Assembly: GCF_021271205.1 (NCBI RefSeq)
Contig: NZ_JAIWKS010000003.1
Span: forward strand, 186,001 to 250,000
DNA from: Pseudomonas uvaldensis
Lineage (GTDB): Bacteria > Pseudomonadota > Gammaproteobacteria > Pseudomonadales > Pseudomonadaceae
Length of the DNA stretch: 64,000 nt
Reading direction: 5' to 3'
Shown one piece after another: positions 32,988 to 41,018 of the stretch; position 1 is the stretch's first letter; each line of letters opens with the position of its first letter. Below the pieces are notes generated by a model. That model made no database searches, had not been told where the DNA came from, and was given only the letters and a program-made list of their open reading frames with translations. The position numbers and the translations under genes were made by a program.

Positions 32988-35087
32988 TTAAATATCCATG
33001 GGTCGGTTGGCAGCCTGGATCGCCGTCAAGGCGATGGTGTACACGATGTCATCGACCTGGGCGCCGCGGGGCAAGTCGTTCACCGGTTTACGCAGGCCTT
33101 GCAGCATCGGCCCGAGGCTGACGCAATCGGCGCTGCGCTGCACGGCCTTGTGGGTGGTGTTGCCGGTGTTCAGGTCCGGGAAGATGAACACCGTCGCCCG
33201 GCCAGCCACCTGGCTGTTTGGGGCCAGTTGCCGCGCCACGGTTTCGTTGGCGGCGGCGTCGTATTGCAGCGGGCCGTCGATCAGTAGTCCGTGCTGCGCC
33301 TCATGGGCCAGCAATGTGGCCTCGCGGACCTTTTCCACCTCTTCGCCACTGGCCGATTCGCCGCTGGAATAGCTGAGCATCGCCACCCGTGGCGTGATGC
33401 CGAACGCGGCGGCCGAGTCGGCGCTTTGCAGGGCGATTTCAGCCAGCTCCGCAGCGCTGGGATGCGGGTTCATCACGCAGTCGCCGTAGACCAGCACTTC
33501 CTCGGGGAACAGCATGAAAAATACCGACGACACCAGGGAGCAACCCGGGGCCGTCTTGATCAGTTGCAAGGCCGGGCGGATGGTGTTGGCGGTGGAGTGA
33601 ATCACCCCGGAAACCAGGCCGTCCACTTCATCGAGCGCCAGCATCATGGTGCCGATGACCACGGTGTCTTCCAGTTGTTGCTCGGCCATCGGTGCGTTCA
33701 GGCTCTTGCTCTTGCGCAGTTTCACCATGGGTTCGACGTAACGCTCACGAATCGCGTCCGGATCGAGAATCTCCAGCCCTGGCGGCAGTTCGATGCCCTG
33801 GGCCCGGGCCACCGCTTCGACGTCGGCCGGTTTGGCCAGCAGCACGCAGCGGGCGATGCCCCGGGCCTGGCAAATGGCGGCGGCCTGTACGGTCAGCGGT
33901 TCGCTGCCTTCGGGCAGGACGATGCGTTTGTTGGCAGCCTGGGCGCGCTGGATCAGTTGATAGCGGAACACTGCCGGCGACAGGCGCATTTCCCGAGGCG
34001 TGCCACAGCGCTGGTGCAGCCATTGGGCATCCAGGTGGCTGGCGACGAAATCGGTGATGATCTCCGCACGTTCGCGGTCATCGATTGGAATTTCCTTGTT
34101 CAGGCCATTGAGCAGGTTGGCGGTGTCATAGGAGCCGGTGCTTACCGACAAGACTGGCAAGCCCGCCTGCAAGGCACCTCGGCACAGCTCCATGATGCGT
34201 GGGTCGGGCAGGGTGTCGCTGGTCAGCAGCAGGCCGGCCAGCGGTACGCCGTTGATCGCCGCCAGGCTCACGGCCAGGATGATGTCGTCGCGATCGCCAG
34301 GGGTCACCACCAGCACGCCGGGCTTGAGCAGTTCCACCGTGTTGCGCATGGTGCGGGCACAAATGATGATGTTGCTCATGCGCCGGGTTTCGTAGTCGCC
34401 GGCATTGAGCACCTGCGCGCCCATCAGGTCGGCGACGTCGCGGGTGCGGGGGGCGTTGAGTTCAGGTCGGAACGGAATACAGCCCAGCAGGCGGAAATCG
34501 CCGCTGCGCAGCAGGGGGGAGTGTTCCCGCAGCCTTGCGCTGAACGCTTCGATGCTTTCGTCAGTACGCACCTTGTTCAGGATGACCCCGAGGACTTTCG
34601 GATCCTTCGGCCCGCCAAACAATTGCGCCTGTAGCTCCACGCGTCCGGAAAGTTCGGTCAGCACTTCGTTTTCCGGGGCCGATACCAGGATCACCTCGGC
34701 GTCCAGGCTCTTGGCCAGGTGCAGGTTGACCCGGGCGGCGTAACTGGCGCTGCGGGTGGGCACCATGCCTTCTACGACGAGCACGTCCTTGCCGACGGCT
34801 GCCTGTTGGTAGAGGGTGATGATTTCTTCCAGCAATTCATCCAGCTGTCCGTCGCCAAGCATGCGCTCGACGTGGGCCAGGCCCAGGGGCTGGGGCGGCT
34901 TGAGGCCGTGGGTGCGGGCCACCAGTTCGGTGGAGCGTTCCGGCCCGGTGTCGCCAGGATGGGGTTGGGCAATGGGTTTGAAAAAGCCGACTTTCAGCCC
35001 GGCCCGTTCCAGCGTACGCACCAGCCCGAGGCTGATGGAGGTCAGACCCACACCAAAATCGGTGGGCGCGATAAAAAAAGTTTGCAT
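32988..35087 (-). CDS. pta: Phosphate acetyltransferase Pta (long form)
   Basis: A 699-residue three-domain Pta: N-terminal P-loop/BioD-like domain (1-220), DRTGG domain (about 220-330) and the catalytic PTA_PTB domain (about 370-695). It interconverts acetyl-CoA and acetyl phosphate. The usual partner ackA is not adjacent here. It is co-oriented with the acyltransferase with no gap. Confidence 0.95.
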   Translation of the reverse strand: MQTFFIAPTDFGVGLTSISLGLVRTLERAGLKVGFFKPIAQPHPGDTGPERSTELVARTHGLKPPQPLGLAHVERMLGDGQLDELLEEIITLYQQAAVGKDVLVVEGMVPTRSASYAARVNLHLAKSLDAEVILVSAPENEVLTELSGRVELQAQLFGGPKDPKVLGVILNKVRTDESIEAFSARLREHSPLLRSGDFRLLGCIPFRPELNAPRTRDVADLMGAQVLNAGDYETRRMSNIIICARTMRNTVELLKPGVLVVTPGDRDDIILAVSLAAINGVPLAGLLLTSDTLPDPRIMELCRGALQAGLPVLSVSTGSYDTANLLNGLNKEIPIDDRERAEIITDFVASHLDAQWLHQRCGTPREMRLSPAVFRYQLIQRAQAANKRIVLPEGSEPLTVQAAAICQARGIARCVLLAKPADVEAVARAQGIELPPGLEILDPDAIRERYVEPMVKLRKSKSLNAPMAEQQLEDTVVIGTMMLALDEVDGLVSGVIHSTANTIRPALQLIKTAPGCSLVSSVFFMLFPEEVLVYGDCVMNPHPSAAELAEIALQSADSAAAFGITPRVAMLSYSSGESASGEEVEKVREATLLAHEAQHGLLIDGPLQYDAAANETVARQLAPNSQVAGRATVFIFPDLNTGNTTHKAVQRSADCVSLGPMLQGLRKPVNDLPRGAQVDDIVYTIALTAIQAANRPMDI

Positions 35088-35148
35088 GCCGATTCCCTAG
35101 AGGTGCATGACAAAGGGCGAGGCCTATGGTTGGCCCCTGCCATCGAAT

Positions 35149-35457
35149 TCAGTCGCCAAGGTTATCGCTAACCGAGGCCTGCGCGCACCAGCCGCAATCA
35201 AAGGACTGGCCTATTTTTTCAATACGTTGCAGTGGGTCCAGAACCCAGGCCCGGGCTTGCCACGGTGGTTGGTGGCGCAGATGCTGTGTATGTCCGCAGG
35301 ACAGCTCGACCACCCAGTGGCCGTCCTCGTCCTGATGGAAACCGGTGACCGTCGGTCTGTTCGGACGAGCCCGTTTGTCCGGGTTCCGTTCGCTTTCGGG
35401 CAAATCCTTGTTTAGACTTGTCCGTTCTTCATTCTTTTGCAAAAGGTCTTGCCCCAT
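35149..35457 (-). CDS. DUF3565 family small protein
   Basis: A 102-residue protein with a conserved Cys/His block: VVELSCGHTQHLRHQPPW and FDCGWCAQ, which could form a metal site. Function unknown. The first half is charged and variable. ATG 35457 is used, but the in-frame ATG at 35487 has a better ribosome site (TCAGGG); both lie in or across the slyD start on the other strand, so the start remains uncertain. Confidence 0.7.
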   Translation of the reverse strand: MGQDLLQKNEERTSLNKDLPESERNPDKRARPNRPTVTGFHQDEDGHWVVELSCGHTQHLRHQPPWQARAWVLDPLQRIEKIGQSFDCGWCAQASVSDNLGD

Positions 35458-35941
35458 GCTGATCGCCGCCAATAAGGCTGTCTCCATCGACTATACCCTG
35501 ACCAACGACGCTGGTGAGGTCATCGACAGCTCTGCCGGCGGCGCTCCGCTGGTCTACCTGCATGGCGCAGGCAACATCATTCCGGGCCTGGAAAAAGCCC
35601 TGGAAGGTAAAACCGCCGGTGATGAGCTGAACGTTGCCGTCGAGCCGGAAGACGCTTACGGTGAATACTCTGCCGAGCTGGTCAGCACGCTGAGCCGCAG
35701 CATGTTCGAAGGTGTGGACGAGCTGGAAGTGGGCATGCAGTTCCACGCTTCGGCGCCCGATGGTCAGATGCAGATCGTCACTATCCGTGACCTGGAAGGC
35801 GACGACGTCACCGTCGACGGCAACCACCCGTTGGCCGGCCAGCGTCTGAACTTCAAGGTCAAGGTCGTCGACATCCGTGACGCCAGCCAGGAAGAAATTG
35901 CTCATGGTCACGTCCATGGCGAAGGCGGCCATCATCACTGA
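35456..35941 (+). CDS. slyD: FKBP-type peptidyl-prolyl isomerase SlyD
   Basis: A 161-residue SlyD: an FKBP domain interrupted by the insert-in-flap chaperone domain (about 70-130), and a His-rich nickel-binding tail (HGHVHGEGGHHH). It helps folding and nickel delivery. Its ATG shares bases with the CAT of the DUF3565 start on the opposite strand, so transcription must begin inside or before that gene. Confidence 0.94.
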   Translation: MLIAANKAVSIDYTLTNDAGEVIDSSAGGAPLVYLHGAGNIIPGLEKALEGKTAGDELNVAVEPEDAYGEYSAELVSTLSRSMFEGVDELEVGMQFHASAPDGQMQIVTIRDLEGDDVTVDGNHPLAGQRLNFKVKVVDIRDASQEEIAHGHVHGEGGHHH

Positions 35942-35968
35942 TTTCTGCGCTACGCTCAGGTGAACGGG

Positions 35969-35993
35969 AAAGGCGCCTTGCGGCGCCTTTTTT
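35969..35993 (+). terminator. Terminator after slyD
   Basis: Stem AAAGGCGCC / GGCGCCTTT with a TTGC loop, ending in six T. Confidence 0.9.
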
Positions 35994-36061
35994 GTCGCTT
36001 GCTGTTAGCATCGCCCACAGTTGTTTTGAAAGATTGGCTAGAGCCTAATGTGGAGTTCGTC

Positions 36062-36544
36062 ATGAGTGCTTTTCACGACCTGAAACTGAAAGCCCTGAAT
36101 GGTCAGGAGCTTGCTCTGGCGCCCTTCAAGGGGCAAGTCGTGCTGGTGGTCAACGTCGCCTCCAAATGTGGACTGACACCGCAGTACAAGGCGCTGGAGG
36201 AGCTTCATCAGCGCTACAAGGACAAGGGCTTCAGTGTGCTGGGCCTGCCGTGCAATCAATTCGCCGGGCAGGAGCCGGGTACCGAGCAGGAGATCCAATC
36301 GTTCTGCAGCCTCAACTATGGGGTAACGTTTCCGCTGTCCGGCAAGCTGGACGTGAACGGTCCCGATCGCCATCAGCTCTATCGCCTGCTGGCGGGCGAG
36401 GGTGCCGAGTTTCCAGGGGAGATCACCTGGAATTTCGAGAAATTCCTGCTGGGCAAGGACGGCCGCGTACTGGCGCGCTTCTCGCCACGCACGGCGCCGG
36501 ATGACCCTGCCGTGATCCAGGCGATAGAAAAAGCGCTGGGCTGA
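36062..36544 (+). CDS. Glutathione peroxidase family thiol peroxidase
   Basis: A 160-residue BtuE/Gpx-like protein. The peroxidatic Cys36 is in NVASKCGLTPQY; Gln and Trp of the active site are in LPCNQFAGQEPG and TWNFEKFLLG. It reduces hydroperoxides, probably using thioredoxin. ATG 36062 is chosen over an upstream frame that runs through the slyD terminator. Confidence 0.93.
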   Translation: MSAFHDLKLKALNGQELALAPFKGQVVLVVNVASKCGLTPQYKALEELHQRYKDKGFSVLGLPCNQFAGQEPGTEQEIQSFCSLNYGVTFPLSGKLDVNGPDRHQLYRLLAGEGAEFPGEITWNFEKFLLGKDGRVLARFSPRTAPDDPAVIQAIEKALG

Positions 36545-36563
36545 CCCAGGCGGGCATGGTCCA

Positions 36564-36595
36564 CTGTGGCGAGGGAGCTTGCTCCCTCGCCACAG
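36564..36595. repeat. Palindromic REP-like hairpin
   Basis: A perfect 15-bp arm palindrome (CTGTGGCGAGGGAGC, TT, then its complement). It belongs to the 'GGCGAGGGAGCTTGCTCCC' type of Pseudomonas repeats; a single copy here may act as a terminator of the peroxidase gene. Confidence 0.85.
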
Positions 36596-36729
36596 GTATT
36601 GCGGTGGATATACTCCAGCGCTGCCTTCTGACTCTTAATCACTCCAATCAATAGTGCTACCCACCACTGCTGGCGCTGCATATTATCGCCGTCATATAGA
36701 CCTGCGATCCCATTTCCATGGAGTGCCCC

Positions 36730-37833
36730 ATGCCAGTAGAAGCCTTGTTCAAGCCCTTCCAACTCGGCGCCTTCGAGCTGCCGACCCGGGTGGTGATGGC
36801 CCCGATGACCCGTTCCTTTTCGCCAGGTGGCGTGCCCAATGCCAAAGTGGTCGAGTACTACCGTCGTCGCGCGGCAGCCGGCGTTGGCCTGATCATCACC
36901 GAGGGCACCACGGTCGGGCACAAGGCTTCCAACGGCTATCCGAACGTGCCGCACTTCTATGGTGAAGACGCGCTGACCGGTTGGAAGCAGGTGGTCGATG
37001 CGGTCCATGCCGAAGGCGGTAAGATCGTGCCACAGCTATGGCACGTCGGCAGCGTGCGCCGCATCGGGACCGAGCCGGACGCCAGCGTGCCGGGCTACGG
37101 TCCCTCGGAAAAGCTCAAGGACGGTCAAGTCGTGGTGCATGGCATGACCCAGGCGGACATCGACGACGTCATCGCCGCCTTTGCCCAAGCGGCAAAGGAT
37201 GCCCGGCGCATTGGCATGGACGGCGTGGAGATCCACGGCGCCCACGGTTACCTGGTCGACCAGTTCTTCTGGGAAGGCAGTAACCAGCGCACCGACGGTT
37301 ATGGCGGCAGCCTGGCCAACCGTTCGCGTTTTGCCATTGAATTGATCCGTGCCGTGCGTGCGGCGGTGGGCGAAGGGTTCCCGATCATTTTCCGGTTTTC
37401 CCAATGGAAGCAGCAGGACTACACGGCGCGTCTGGTGCAGACCCCCGAAGCCCTGGGCGAATTCCTCAAGCCATTAGCCGAGGCCGGCGTGGATATTTTC
37501 CACTGTTCGACGCGACGCTTCTGGGAGCCGGAGTTCGAAGGTTCCGAGCTGAACCTGGCCGGCTGGACCCGCAAGCTCACCGGCAAGCCCACCATCACCG
37601 TGGGCAGCGTTGGCCTGGATGGTGAGTTCCTGCAGTTCATGGTCAATACCGACAAAGTCGCGCAGCCGGCCAGTCTGGAAAAGCTGCTGGAACGTTTGAA
37701 CAACGATGAGTTCGACCTGGTGGCGGTAGGACGTGCGCTGCTGGTGGACCCGGACTGGGCTCGGAAAGTGCGCGACGGACGGGAGCAGGAGATTCTGCCG
37801 TTCAGTCGCGAGGCGTTGATGACGTTGGTCTGA
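36730..37833 (+). CDS. NADH:flavin oxidoreductase, Old Yellow Enzyme family
   Basis: A 367-residue FMN TIM-barrel. The substrate-binding pair is in GVEIHGAHGYLVDQFFW, and FDLVAVGRALLVDPDWA is the phosphate-binding end. Such enzymes reduce activated alkenes or nitro compounds; it is closest to the XenA/2,4-dienoyl reductase-like branch. ATG 36730 is the second in-frame ATG, giving MPVEALFKPFQLG. Confidence 0.88.
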   Translation: MPVEALFKPFQLGAFELPTRVVMAPMTRSFSPGGVPNAKVVEYYRRRAAAGVGLIITEGTTVGHKASNGYPNVPHFYGEDALTGWKQVVDAVHAEGGKIVPQLWHVGSVRRIGTEPDASVPGYGPSEKLKDGQVVVHGMTQADIDDVIAAFAQAAKDARRIGMDGVEIHGAHGYLVDQFFWEGSNQRTDGYGGSLANRSRFAIELIRAVRAAVGEGFPIIFRFSQWKQQDYTARLVQTPEALGEFLKPLAEAGVDIFHCSTRRFWEPEFEGSELNLAGWTRKLTGKPTITVGSVGLDGEFLQFMVNTDKVAQPASLEKLLERLNNDEFDLVAVGRALLVDPDWARKVRDGREQEILPFSREALMTLV

Positions 37834-37850
37834 GCGGCGTTTGCGCTGAC

Positions 37851-37876
37851 GCCATCGCGAGCTGGTTCGCGATGGC
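37851..37876. repeat. Short REP-like hairpin
   Basis: GCCATCGCGA pairs with TCGCGATGGC around a 6-base loop, between two convergent genes. No T run. Confidence 0.7.
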
Positions 37877-37897
37877 GGCTCCGGCATCACTGGAGGT

Positions 37898-39073
37898 TCA
37901 GGGCACGGTCGGCGCAGCAGGCATCACCTGTTCGCCGACAAAAGCCCCCCGCAACTGCGCCTCGAACTGCTCGATCACCGACGCCCAACCTTGGCGGCTG
38001 GCGTGCTGACGAGCATTGAGCCTCACGCAGCGCAAGGTCTCGCGCTCCTCCAGCAACCAGCGGGCTGCGTCACAGAACGCTTCTTCATCTCCCGGCATGG
38101 CCAGTACGCCGTTATAGCCATGGCGGATATGCTGCGCCGCTGCGGCCTGATCGTAGGCCACCACACCCAACCCTGACGCCAGCGCCTCCAGTACGACATT
38201 GCCGAAGGTTTCGGTCAGGCTCGGAAAGACAAACACATCCCCCGACGCATAATGGCTCGCCAGTGCTTCGCCCCGCTGGGTGCCGCAGAAAATCGCTTCG
38301 GGCAGTTCCTGTTCGAGCGCGGCCCGCTGCGGGCCGTCACCGATGACCACCAGCCTCAGGCGCCGCTCCGGGAAAGCGCCGCGCAATGTCTCGAAACTGC
38401 GCTTGAGCAGCCCCAGGTTCTTCTCCGGCGCCAGACGTCCGACATGGATCACGGCAATGTCATCATCGTCCAGGCCCCAGGCGTCACGCAGGGCTGCTGA
38501 CCGCTTGATCGGATGAAACAACTGGCTGTCCACGCCGCGGGACAGCAGCGAAACGCGTTCGAAGTGGCGGCGCTCCAGCTCCAGCCGCTGGCTGAGGCTG
38601 GGTACCAGCGTCACGGCGGTGCGATTATGAAACCAGCGCAGGTAATGGGTGAGTACACGGCTCAACAATCCGAGACCGTACTGCTGGGTGTATTGCTGGA
38701 AGTTGGTGTGGAAACCACTGACCACCGAGATGCCCAGGCGTCGTGCCGCTCGCAGTGCCGACAACCCCAACGGCCCTTCGGTGGCAATGTAGAGCACATC
38801 CGGTCGATGACGTTTCCAGCGGCGCAGCAATTTGTGCATGGAGACCTGGCCCCACTGCAAGCCTGGATACCCTGGTAACGGCCAGCCTCGACACAGCAAC
38901 ACGTGTTCATCTCCGGGCTGGCGTGGGTCGGTGGCCTGGCGAGGTCGTACCAGCTCAACCCGGTGTCCGCGGGCACGCAAGCCGTCATACAGGCGACCGA
39001 GGGTGTTGGCCACGCCATTGATTTCCGGCGGGAAGGTTTCGGTAATGAGGGTAACGTGCAGGTGTGTGATCAT
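37898..39073 (-). CDS. Glycosyltransferase family 1 (GT4-type)
   Basis: A 391-residue GT-B fold transferase. The N-terminal TETFPPEINGVANTLGRL and the C-terminal EX7E motif in LTETFGNVVLEALASG resemble MgtA-like mannosyl/glucosyltransferases making glycolipids. The start is ATG 39073 (MITHLHVTLITETF). In the ancestral order this gene is immediately downstream of cysZ; the island has inserted just upstream of it. Confidence 0.85.
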   Translation of the reverse strand: MITHLHVTLITETFPPEINGVANTLGRLYDGLRARGHRVELVRPRQATDPRQPGDEHVLLCRGWPLPGYPGLQWGQVSMHKLLRRWKRHRPDVLYIATEGPLGLSALRAARRLGISVVSGFHTNFQQYTQQYGLGLLSRVLTHYLRWFHNRTAVTLVPSLSQRLELERRHFERVSLLSRGVDSQLFHPIKRSAALRDAWGLDDDDIAVIHVGRLAPEKNLGLLKRSFETLRGAFPERRLRLVVIGDGPQRAALEQELPEAIFCGTQRGEALASHYASGDVFVFPSLTETFGNVVLEALASGLGVVAYDQAAAAQHIRHGYNGVLAMPGDEEAFCDAARWLLEERETLRCVRLNARQHASRQGWASVIEQFEAQLRGAFVGEQVMPAAPTVP

Positions 39074-39136
39074 GACCCCAGTGTCGGCCGGGGCCATGTC
39101 GCCATTGTGACGTCAGGATGATGGATTTGTGACGGC

Positions 39137-39358
39137 TCAGCCTTGCCGGGCCAGCGCGGTCTCGGCGCCTTGCTCGCGCACCCAGAACAAGGTCGCCCCA
39201 GCCACCGCCGCCGGCATCATCAGGATGTTCACCACCGGGATCAGCAGCACCAGGTACACGCTGCCGCCAAAACCCAGGCTCTGCCAGCGTTTTTCCCGCA
39301 GCCAGGCGAGCATTTCGTTCCAGCCCAGCTTGTGGTTGTCCGCCGGGTAGTCGATGTA
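39137..39358 (-). pseudogene. 3' stump of cysZ left by island insertion
   Basis: The last 73 or so codons of cysZ, from [13 protein letters not shown] to the stop, identical in protein to the end of the intact cysZ at 52158-52913. An ATG-started frame continues to 39400 by chance through island DNA ([10 protein letters not shown]...), which is not a gene. There are 8 synonymous differences from the other copy, all in the stop-proximal half. Confidence 0.92.
39249..39358. repeat. Left attachment core (attL), 110 bp
   Basis: Identical base for base to 52270-52379. It lies inside cysZ, ending where similarity to cysZ stops. Toward 39137 the two copies differ at 8 of about 112 positions, which places the crossover within this core. 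Confidence 0.85.
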
Positions 39359-39363
39359 TTGGA

Positions 39364-39635
39364 AAGTGAGCATACATTGACCGAAAGCCACGCCGTTCAC
39401 TGCCCTTTCCCAAAGGGGTGAGTAGAAAATGTACCAGTTGTATGGACCTACCGAAAGGTACGAATCGGCCTAGTTTTTTTGGAAGGCGTCTTGAGTTGAT
39501 GGGAAAAGGTTAACGGATGCCAACAGGAAGAAATTTTTTTGACGTCAAAATTGCATTGTTTTCAAGCGCATGGTTCTATTGGCCATCACTGTTTTTTTAA
39601 ACAGTGTTCTGGCTAAATTTCTCAGAGAGCATTTG
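39364..39635. other. Left end of island without genes
   Basis: Holds one copy of TGTACCAGTTG (39430-39440), also present at the right end, a 14-bp segment (39399-39412) inverted at 52100-52113, and a TTTTGACGTCAAAA palindrome at 39537-39550. No gene is supported; it probably contains integrase arm sites and the promoter of the next gene. Confidence 0.5.
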
Positions 39636-40436
39636 ATGCAGACAATCTTGGATTTGATCGATAACGCGACGATGCAGGCGTGGATTTGGGGACCTTTGAT
39701 GGGGGTGGTCTTTGGTGCATTGTTCGCGGGGGTGACCAATTCGCCAACTGTGAATGCACCCATCACCGTGTCCCAGACGAGAAAAACTTACATCACCAAA
39801 ATCGTTGTGAATCAACAACGATCAGGTTCTGGCGACGACGCTAGCGGTGTGATCGCTGTTTTGATCGCGGCTGGGTTAGGTTTGGTCTTCTTGGTCTGGA
39901 AATATGCGATCCACATTGACCTTGTTCATGAATGTCTTTGGGCGCTTTTGGCTACCTTGCTGTCTTTCAACTTGACTATTGCCCTGGTGTCACTGGTTAA
40001 AGGGCAATTCACCTCAAGCAGTTGGAGCGTTTACATCGCTGCACCGATAGCTATTCTTGCTGCTTGTGGCCGTCTTTTGCTGCTGGCGAAGGCTTCCTTC
40101 GATCCTGAGCTAACGCAACTGGCATCTCAGCGTACGTTTTTGGATTTTTACGCGCATAGCCTATCGGCGTACGGGCAATCACTGATGATTTTTCAGGTGA
40201 TCGGCGTGGCATTGATTTTCCTTGTCATGGTTTTCACTGGTGTCGCGCTGCTTCACTATCTGGCATTGATGAACCAGCGTAGCTATGGCCCGCTGCAAGG
40301 TTTTTGGATGTTCTTGACTGGCTCCACGATTTTTTTCTCGGGGAAGCTATGGTTTTTTGTTATGGCCGCTGGGCTTGGGTTGAGCTACATGGCAATCGAA
40401 CCAAGCTTGGTTCCTACGTGGGCAACCCAAAGGTGA
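39636..40436 (+). CDS. Polytopic membrane protein of unknown function
   Basis: A 266-residue protein with about six hydrophobic helices (for example VIAVLIAAGLGLVFLVWKY, VYIAAPIAILAACGRLLLL, VIGVALIFLVMVFTGVALL). A polar segment after the first helix reads VNAPITVSQTRKTYITKI. I recognise no family. ATG 39636 is preferred because GAGAG is suitably placed before it; an in-frame ATG at 39570 would add 22 residues. It is the first island gene, next to the restriction-modification module. Confidence 0.65.
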   Translation: MQTILDLIDNATMQAWIWGPLMGVVFGALFAGVTNSPTVNAPITVSQTRKTYITKIVVNQQRSGSGDDASGVIAVLIAAGLGLVFLVWKYAIHIDLVHECLWALLATLLSFNLTIALVSLVKGQFTSSSWSVYIAAPIAILAACGRLLLLAKASFDPELTQLASQRTFLDFYAHSLSAYGQSLMIFQVIGVALIFLVMVFTGVALLHYLALMNQRSYGPLQGFWMFLTGSTIFFSGKLWFFVMAAGLGLSYMAIEPSLVPTWATQR

Positions 40437-40474
40437 ATCCGTTTGTCGGGTACCGAGTCCAGCAATGATCATCA

Positions 40475-40502
40475 GGTATGGGATCCGCGACGATCCCTTA
40501 CC
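40475..40502. other. Imperfect hairpin before vsr
   Basis: An 11-bp stem with one mismatch (GGTATGGGATC / GATCCCTTACC) around CGCGAC. It lacks a T run and lies about 90 bp upstream of vsr, so it could be a terminator of the membrane gene or an operator. Confidence 0.4.
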
Positions 40503-40589
40503 TGCCTTGACGGTATTTTTTTGGTGCTTGCAGGCATCACTATTCGTAGTTTTTGGTAATGAAGGAATCCCCTGTGACTGGTAAGATTC

Positions 40590-41018
40590 GTGGACACGCT
40601 GTCCCCCTCTGACCGCAGCCTTCGCATGGCGAAGGTAAAGTCGAAGGGCACAAAGCCTGAAATGGTTGTGCGTCGGTTACTTTTTTCGATGGGATTTCGC
40701 TATCGACTTCACGATCGTAGCCTTCCAGGCCGCCCGGACATCATTTTCAAGGGTAAGAAGAAAGTCATTTTCGTCCATGGATGTTTTTGGCACCGACACG
40801 ATGGCTGTCCACTCGCAAGATTACCCAAGTCTCGATTGGACTTCTGGATTCCGAAATTGGAAGGCAACCGAGAACGCGATATCCGCACATTGCATCAGCT
40901 GAGGTCACTGGGATGGGATGTTCTTGTGATTTGGGAATGCGAGCTTAAAGATTTGAATTTATTAGAGAAAAAGCTGAATGGCTTTCTTGGTGGGGGAACA
41001 GGCGATGAAATCCGTTGA
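40590..41018 (+). CDS. vsr: Very short patch repair endonuclease Vsr
   Basis: A 142-residue Vsr nuclease: start MDTLSPSDRSLRMAKVKSKG, KPEMVVRRLLF, catalytic Asp50 in GRPDIIF, zinc/DNA site VHGCFWHRHDGC. It nicks 5' of the T in T:G mismatches produced by deamination of 5-methylcytosine. The start is GTG at 40590, supported by GGTAAG upstream and by the family N-terminus. It overlaps the methyltransferase by 14 bp, as expected for a repair partner of that enzyme. Confidence 0.92.
   Translation: MDTLSPSDRSLRMAKVKSKGTKPEMVVRRLLFSMGFRYRLHDRSLPGRPDIIFKGKKKVIFVHGCFWHRHDGCPLARLPKSRLDFWIPKLEGNRERDIRTLHQLRSLGWDVLVIWECELKDLNLLEKKLNGFLGGGTGDEIR

Noticed and set aside
39137..39400. 87-residue frame as a possible small island gene
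   Set aside because: From YIDYP onward it is the end of cysZ; the first 14 residues are read by chance from island DNA.
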